The position numbers and the translations under genes were made by a program. Shown here piece after piece: positions 1 to 2,941 of a stretch of 5,405 bases of DNA (position 1 is its first letter; every line of letters starts with the position of its first letter). The DNA is from Alphaproteobacteria bacterium (GTDB taxonomy: Bacteria > Pseudomonadota > Alphaproteobacteria > Caulobacterales > Parvularculaceae): NCBI GenBank assembly GCA_030428745.1, contig JAUIEG010000219.1:1-5405 (forward strand), in the 5' to 3' direction. The notes beneath the pieces were generated by a model. The model saw only the letters and a program-made list of their open reading frames with translations. It ran no database searches and was not told the DNA's origin.

Positions 1-160
1 TAATTTCTATCTGCCTTTTGACATTATTATACTTCATTAATTGCGATCATAGCTTTTCAAAAATATTGACGTGCGCTTTTATATTCCTCGCAATAAATTT
101 TCTGCTCACATTGGCAATGATAATCAAACGCGTACACACAATCTTTTCACAATAGCACGC
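1..160. other. AT-rich intergenic segment, no gene seen
   Basis: This stretch is visibly much richer in A and T than the rest of the window, which is GC-rich from about position 165 onward. No reading frame here has a ribosome-binding site or protein-like composition. A perfect TATAAT lies on the minus strand (31 down to 26) and a TTGACA on the plus strand (18-23), but neither has a well-spaced partner element, so I do not call a promoter. The likeliest reading is the upstream control region of a gene beyond the left edge, or the edge of an acquired segment. Both are inference. Confidence 0.45.
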
Positions 161-239
161 TACCTAGGGCGGGCTTTAGCCCACCGCTTTTCTCTTTCCA
201 TGGCGGGCCAAGTGCCGCCCTATTCAAAACCATCCCACG

Positions 240-294
240 CCGTCATCCCGTGCGCGGCGCGGCATGACAATGACGCGGCGCAGACACGGGATCG
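240..294 (-). repeat. REP-like palindromic element, copy 1 (inverted)
   Basis: Read on the minus strand this 55-bp unit begins CGATCCCGTGT and ends GCGCACGGGATGACGG, the same ends as the two plus-strand copies at 321-374 and 427-480. Its ends are near-complementary (ATCCCGTG against CACGGGAT), so a single strand can fold into a hairpin with a GC-rich core. The 16 bp at 240-255 are an exact reverse complement of 465-480. It faces copy 2 head to head: 284-295 and 320-331 form a 12-bp perfect inverted repeat, an arrangement like paired REP elements (BIMEs). Such elements are usually spread by a RAYT-type transposase encoded elsewhere; none is seen here. Confidence 0.65.
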
Positions 295-320
295 GTTTCG
301 GGGCGGCGCTTCGTTGCGGC

Positions 321-374
321 CGATCCCGTGTTAGCAGCGCACCGCTTCGTGCTGCGCTGCACACGGGATGACGG
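321..374 (+). repeat. REP-like palindromic element, copy 2
   Basis: A 54-bp unit starting CGATCCCGTGT and ending ACACGGGATGACGG. The outer arms ATCCCGTG (323-330) and CACGGGAT (362-369) are perfect complements. Inside them GCAGCGCA (334-341) pairs with TGCGCTGC (353-360), giving an almost continuous long hairpin with a loop at 342-352. It has the same length and ends as copy 3, at a 106-bp offset, and lies head to head with inverted copy 1. Confidence 0.65.
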
Positions 375-426
375 GCGGCGTCACTGCGTGCTGTGCGGCA
401 GATGGGGTAACGGAGCGTGCGGCAAG

Positions 427-480
427 CGATCCCGGGTCTGCACAGCAGCGCTGCGCGCCGCAGTGCGCACGGGATGACGG
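427..480 (+). repeat. REP-like palindromic element, copy 3
   Basis: A 54-bp unit starting CGATCCCGGGTCTGC and ending GCGCACGGGATGACGG, in direct orientation relative to copy 2. The core differs from copy 2 but is also GC-rich and self-complementary (AGCAGCGCTGC around 444-454). The last 16 bases (465-480) are the exact reverse complement of the start of copy 1. The linker between copies 2 and 3 (375-426) is 52 bp and shows no separate feature. Confidence 0.6.
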
Positions 481-578
481 GGACGCACGCTATCAGAGGG
501 GTGATGGGGGCCGGCCAAGTATAAGGCCAAACGGGAACCCGTGGATAATTTTTCACCAGTTTTTTTCCTGCCTTATAC

Positions 579-647
579 TGCGCGGCAGTCCGGATATGGA
601 GAGGCGTTGTCGCGACCGTTCTTCAACGATCCGGATTGCAGCGCGCA
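579..647. other. Long imperfect inverted repeat / hairpin
   Basis: Bases 579-594 pair with 630-647 over 16 pairs, broken only by a two-base bulge (640-641) and one G-U pair (588 with 636). Inside, CGTTG (605-609) pairs with CAACG (624-628), leaving a 14-base apical loop and an internal loop at 595-604. No coding region covers it convincingly. A weak promoter-like pair, TTCACC (552-557) and TATACT (574-579) with a 16-bp spacer, lies immediately upstream, but transcription from it would start inside the left arm. It could be a structured RNA, a small palindromic mobile element or a protein-binding site; the sequence does not decide. Confidence 0.45.
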
Positions 648-720
648 AGCTGGTCGACCCGCGATACGGAGGGGAGCCCAGCTTTGCCGGCCGCAGAGCC
701 CGGGCTTTCTCATGGCTCAA

Positions 721-771
721 CGTCTGGCGAGTAAAACCGTCCGGCGGTCATGATTACGGCCGGGCCAGACG
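721..771. other. Nested inverted repeat in gene-free region
   Basis: CGTCTGGC (721-728) is the exact reverse complement of GCCAGACG (764-771). Inside, CCGGC (741-745) pairs with GCCGG (759-763), so the inner helix stacks directly on the outer one on the right side. No U-run follows on either strand, so this is not an intrinsic terminator. A shorter hairpin, GAGGC/GCCTC, follows at 795-809. In DNA this GC-rich some pairing is expected by chance, so function is unproven. Confidence 0.3.
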
Positions 772-932
772 GTCCGATAAAACGCCGCCCGCGCGAGGCG
801 CAAAGCCTCCGCTGTTACTTTTGACATGGAAGTTTTGCGTCTCGCGCAACCTCTCCGCCCTTATCCACTCGCTTTCATCAGAAAGGCGGTGACGATGGTA
901 TGTGGACGATTGAACTTTGCGCGCTCGCGCGC

Positions 933-964
933 AAAAAAAACGGCGCCTTCGCAAGCGCCGTTTT
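933..964 (-). terminator. Intrinsic terminator of the FKBP gene
   Basis: On the minus strand the stem CGGCGC / GCGCCG (960-955 with 946-941) closes an 8-base loop and is followed by eight U residues (940-933). It begins about 25 bases after the FKBP stop codon. A second 8-bp hairpin, TTTGCGCG / CGCGCAAA (916-935), overlaps the end of the U-run, so the two structures could compete or stack as a tandem element. The plus-strand reading has only four T residues after the stem and would be a poor terminator. Confidence 0.85.
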
Positions 965-987
965 CAATCTCTCAAAGGCCGGTTTTG

Positions 988-1425
988 TTACGCGGCCTCT
1001 TTGATCTCGACCAAGGTCAGGCCGAAATGGAGATCCTGCCCGGCGAGCGGGTGATTGCCGTCGGCGACAACGGCTTCCTCGCTCACATCGGTGATGGTGA
1101 GATTGACCGTGGAGCCATCCTGCATCTTCGCAGAAAGCTGAAGCCCCGGCTGCGGCGGCTGATCGCTCGGCAATTGCGCGCGGGGAATCTGCACCACCAT
1201 TTCCTCACGCCGCGGCCCGAAGGCGTTGTCAGACGGGACAGTGACCGCCTTTTCCTCGCCGACCTCCATGCCGTCGAGGGCGGCCTCAATCTCCGGAAAA
1301 ATTTCCGCCTGGCCGAGGGTGAGCGTTTGCGGCCCTTCCTTCTCGGTGCCGCCGACGACGCGGCCGTCGCCGGTGCGCACAACATAATTGATAGCGACGA
1401 TGTCGCCTTTTTTGGCTGTGGACAT
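988..1425 (-). CDS. SlyD/SlpA-like FKBP-type peptidyl-prolyl cis-trans isomerase
   Basis: A 145-residue cytoplasmic FKBP of the SlyD/SlpA (FkpB) group, expected to catalyse cis-trans isomerisation of X-Pro bonds and to act as a folding chaperone. The FKBP fold is split. The N-terminal part covers residues 7-70 (GDIVAINYVVRTGDGRVV, then IEAALDGMEVGEEKAV, then AFGPR). An insert-in-flap chaperone domain lies at about 72-120. The C-terminal strand carries the family signature DGNHPLAGQDLHF at 122-134. There is no signal peptide. The length fits SlpA or short SlyD proteins, and the His/Cys-rich metal-binding tail of E. coli SlyD is absent, so nickel delivery is unlikely. The start at 1425 is preferred over an in-frame ATG at 1440 because GGGAAGA sits six bases before it. 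The gene is divergent from the DUF423 gene. The family is firm; SlyD versus SlpA orthology is not settled. Confidence 0.93.
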   Translation of the reverse strand: MSTAKKGDIVAINYVVRTGDGRVVGGTEKEGPQTLTLGQAEIFPEIEAALDGMEVGEEKAVTVPSDNAFGPRREEMVVQIPRAQLPSDQPPQPGLQLSAKMQDGSTVNLTITDVSEEAVVADGNHPLAGQDLHFGLTLVEIKEAA

Positions 1426-1431
1426 GATCTG

Positions 1432-1438
1432 TCTTCCC
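1432..1438 (-). promoter_or_regulatory. Shine-Dalgarno deciding the FKBP start
   Basis: GGGAAGA on the minus strand lies six bases before the ATG at 1425. It falls inside the first codons of the alternative longer frame starting at 1440, and that longer start has no comparable motif upstream. This supports MSTAKKGD as the true N-terminus. Confidence 0.7.
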
Positions 1439-1694
1439 ATAGTTCCAGTTTGTCGCGCCCTTCGCGGCCGTCAGGCTCGCGGATTTCGTTATCGGCGCGG
1501 GCGCACAGATGCGCCATCCCGCTCAGCGCCCCTCAGTGGGCGCGAGAAGAAGGGCCGACGGCTAGAGGAAACGCCGCAGAATATGCGGGATTCGCCGACC
1601 CGAAGTCAGGCCCCAGAACTCGCAAATGGGGGCGCGGCGGTCAAGCCGCAAGGCCTGTCCTGGATGGATGGGGCAAGCGATATAGGGCCAATTG

Positions 1695-1718
1695 CGCCAA
1701 CGATGATAAAAGTTGGCG
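1695..1718. promoter_or_regulatory. Operator-like dyad upstream of DUF423 gene
   Basis: CGCCAAC (1695-1701) and GTTGGCG (1712-1718) are perfect inverted arms around an AT-rich 10-base centre. The 17-bp centre-to-centre spacing would place the half-sites on roughly one face of the helix, as for a dimeric repressor. The right arm overlaps the candidate -35 hexamer TTGGCG. No regulator gene is present in the window, so the site is only a candidate. Confidence 0.35.
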
Positions 1719-1742
1719 ATCAGCGCTCTCGCGCCGCTATAA
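1713..1742 (+). promoter_or_regulatory. Tentative promoter of DUF423 gene
   Basis: TTGGCG (1713-1718) and CTATAA (1737-1742) are separated by 18 bp, which suits a sigma-70-type promoter with the loose -10 element of alphaproteobacteria. Transcription would start near 1749, leaving a leader of about 20 bases that contains the ribosome-binding site. The match is partial and the call is weak. Confidence 0.3.
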
Positions 1743-1767
1743 GCAGCAGTAGGAAAGGAGCCGAAAG

Positions 1768-2124
1768 ATGAACCCGCTCGCCCTGTTCGCTGGTCTTGCC
1801 GGCTTTGTCGCTGTTGCGTTGGGCGCGTTTGGCGCTCACGGGCTTGAGGGCAAACTGTCTGTTGAGGCTCAAGACTGGTGGCAAATGGCGACGTTTTACG
1901 GCCTCACGCACACCGTCGCCGCCCTCGCCTTGTCGTTCAATGATGTCGCGCCGCTTCGCCGCGCCGGCTGGGCGTTCCTTTTGGGCGCCGCCCTCTTTTC
2001 AGGATCGCTTTACGCCATGTCGCTTGGCATGCCGCGCTGGTTCGGCATGATCACGCCCCTCGGCGGGGTCTCATTCCTCGCCGGCTGGACGCTGGTTATG
2101 ATCACGGCTGCGCGCAAGCGTTAG
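1768..2124 (+). CDS. DUF423 family inner-membrane protein
   Basis: A 118-residue protein of the DUF423 family (E. coli YgdD and eukaryotic TMEM256 relatives). Its biochemical role is not known. Four membrane helices are visible at about residues 4-23, 43-57, 66-86 and 92-114. Family hallmarks are all present: GAFGAHGL at 19-26, a WWQMATFYGLTH segment at 37-48, LFSGSLYAMSLG at 76-87, and ITPLGGVSFLAGW at 95-107. The C-terminus is basic (ARKR), suggesting a cytoplasmic end. The start is well supported by AAAGGAG seven bases before the ATG. The length is normal and the gene looks intact. It diverges from the FKBP gene and its TAG stop overlaps, on the opposite strand, the TAA of the 29-residue ORF. 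No terminator with a U-run is visible after it. Confidence 0.92.
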   Translation: MNPLALFAGLAGFVAVALGAFGAHGLEGKLSVEAQDWWQMATFYGLTHTVAALALSFNDVAPLRRAGWAFLLGAALFSGSLYAMSLGMPRWFGMITPLGGVSFLAGWTLVMITAARKR

Positions 2125-2210
2125 TGGCGCGTGCGAACAAACAGGCTGGTCGCGCCCAGAAAGGACGTCACGCCGATAAACCCGATCAATAAGATTTCCA
2201 AGATACTCAT
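2121..2210 (-). CDS. 29-residue hydrophobic small protein (candidate)
   Basis: A 29-codon frame from ATG (2210) to TAA (2121), encoding MSILEILLIGFIGVTSFLGA and then TSLFVRTRH. Residues 3-25 are one continuous hydrophobic segment with only E5 charged, followed by a basic tail (R26, R28, H29), as in a single-pass inner-membrane micropeptide. A GGGGAG motif lies eight bases before the ATG, as good as those of the larger genes here. It converges with the DUF423 gene and shares 3 bp with its stop codon, so only the stop constrains the overlap. The 133-residue gene lies 156 bp upstream on the same strand with no terminator between, so co-transcription is possible. I do not recognise a family. It resembles KdpF-type small membrane subunits only in size and hydrophobicity, and no kdp genes are present. 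Confidence 0.6.
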   Translation of the reverse strand: MSILEILLIGFIGVTSFLGATSLFVRTRH

Positions 2211-2366
2211 CGCTCTCTCTCCCCAGACAAATCGATGCCTGTCTATTGGGGTGTTCCATTGCGGTCGAAATGGGGCGGACCGGCGGCGATACAAGGGCCA
2301 GGGGCGATCACGCCTGCGTGCTTGCGGCGAGAGGCTGTGCTTGTGCGCCAGGTTGATAGCGGCCGG

Positions 2367-2768
2367 CTATTTCGTGCCGGGCTCCATGGCCTTGATAAGG
2401 ACCCGGCCGAAATCGGCGACCATGGCGAACATGCCCATGGCGTAGCCGCGATGGATCGCGCCCGTTCCCTGATAAATTTCATACATGAGATATGCGACGA
2501 CCCCCATGATCACAATCCGCGCAAAAAACGTCGCGGTGAAGTTGATGGTCTTGGCGGCGAGACGCTTCTTGCGTTCTTCGGGCGTCTCCATGGCGACACC
2601 GCGCGGGCGCATGCGCGACAGGTCTGGCTGGAGCTCGACACGCATGCGCGGCGTGCTTTCCGGCGCGGCGACAGCGGCCTCAGTCGCCATGGCGCCGCCC
2701 CCGCCAGCAACACTGGCGAGACGGTCGGCGCTAATTCGCAGCGCCTCCTGCTTTTTTGCAAAGGCCAT
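2367..2768 (-). CDS. Hypothetical single-pass membrane protein, 133 aa
   Basis: A 133-residue protein whose family I do not recognise. Residues 1-20 are an amphipathic, Lys/Arg-containing stretch (MAFAKKQEALRISADRLASV). Residues 21-60 are low-complexity, rich in Gly, Ala, Pro and Met, and probably disordered. A basic-acidic segment TPEERKKRLAAK (62-73) precedes a clear membrane helix at about 79-98 (ATFFARIVIMGVVAYLMYEI). A second moderately hydrophobic segment, 108-125, carries D119 and R122 and may be amphipathic. The basic flank suggests the N-terminal 75 residues are cytoplasmic. The start at 2768 is supported by GGGGAG six bases upstream; a longer frame starting with TTG at 2825 has no such site. 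It lies after the receptor terminator, so it should have its own promoter in 2769-2872; TTGATA (2848-2843) is a possible -35 without a convincing -10. Confidence 0.8.
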   Translation of the reverse strand: MAFAKKQEALRISADRLASVAGGGGAMATEAAVAAPESTPRMRVELQPDLSRMRPRGVAMETPEERKKRLAAKTINFTATFFARIVIMGVVAYLMYEIYQGTGAIHRGYAMGMFAMVADFGRVLIKAMEPGTK

Positions 2769-2872
2769 GGGTCTCTCCCCTGACAAGCCTTTAGTTTTGC
2801 GAAAAAGAGGTTGAAACAGCCTCAATGAACTAGGCGCAATTTTATCAAGCCTCGCGCTAAAAACGCCTTCGC

Positions 2873-2903
2873 AAAGAAAAAGGGCGGCTAAAGCCGCCCT
2901 TTT
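2873..2903 (-). terminator. Intrinsic terminator of the TonB-dependent receptor
   Basis: On the minus strand AGGGCGGC and GCCGCCCT (2900-2893 with 2888-2881) form a perfect 8-bp stem with the 4-base loop TTTA, followed by TTTTCTTT. It lies about 40 bases after the receptor stop. The other strand also has a few T residues after the stem, so weak bidirectional action is possible. It insulates the 133-residue gene from receptor transcription. Confidence 0.88.
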
Positions 2904-2941
2904 CCAAGTCCCCTCTTGTCAGCCCCCTGGCGCGTCCGGCG

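Larger units (their letters stand above)
1426..1767. other. Divergent intergenic spacer with short hairpins
   Basis: This 342-bp spacer separates the starts of two divergent genes and should contain both promoters. It is GC-rich and holds several small inverted repeats: GCGCCC/GGGCGC near 1523-1540, CCGCA/TGCGG (1574-1578 with 1584-1588), GCGGC/GCCGC (1634-1638 with 1645-1649) and the operator-like dyad at 1695-1718. Open frames cross it on both strands but lack ribosome-binding sites and have Arg/Ser-rich shadow-like composition. I do not recognise a tRNA, SRP RNA, 6S RNA or riboswitch in it. No clear promoter for the FKBP gene is visible. Confidence 0.5.

Noticed and set aside
167..196. Terminator-like hairpin GGGCT/AGCCC followed by CTTTTCTCTTT
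   Set aside because: The stem is only five pairs before a mismatch, the T-rich stretch starts several bases away, and there is no upstream plus-strand gene in view.
240..480. Possible CRISPR array
   Set aside because: The units are in mixed orientation, only three in number, differ in their cores, and the gaps between them are unequal (about 26 and 52 bp).
368..892. Plus-strand open frame of 174 codons in the left region
   Set aside because: It starts inside a palindromic repeat, is Arg/Ser/Pro-rich without recognisable domains, and has no Shine-Dalgarno.
826..1752. Long plus-strand open frame opposite the FKBP gene (about 308 codons)
   Set aside because: It is antisense to the clear SlyD-like gene, runs through that gene's terminator and has no ribosome-binding site; high GC keeps the opposite frame open.
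1441..1767. tRNA, SRP RNA, 6S RNA or riboswitch in the divergent spacer
   Set aside because: No T-loop, SRP tetraloop motif, 6S-like bubble or recognised aptamer core could be found on either strand by eye.
1388..1771. Plus-strand open frame across the divergent spacer
   Set aside because: It begins inside the FKBP gene, is Arg-rich with no domain, and ends at the DUF423 start where a true ribosome-binding site serves the other gene.
2235..2783. Plus-strand open frame opposite the 133-aa protein
   Set aside because: Its composition is typical of an antisense shadow, and the minus-strand frame has a strong ribosome-binding site and a clear membrane helix.
2864..2874. CGCCTTCGCAA shared by the areas of both terminators (also 944-954)
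   Set aside because: Only 11 bp are shared; in one case it lies in the loop and stem, in the other downstream of the stem, so it is probably chance.
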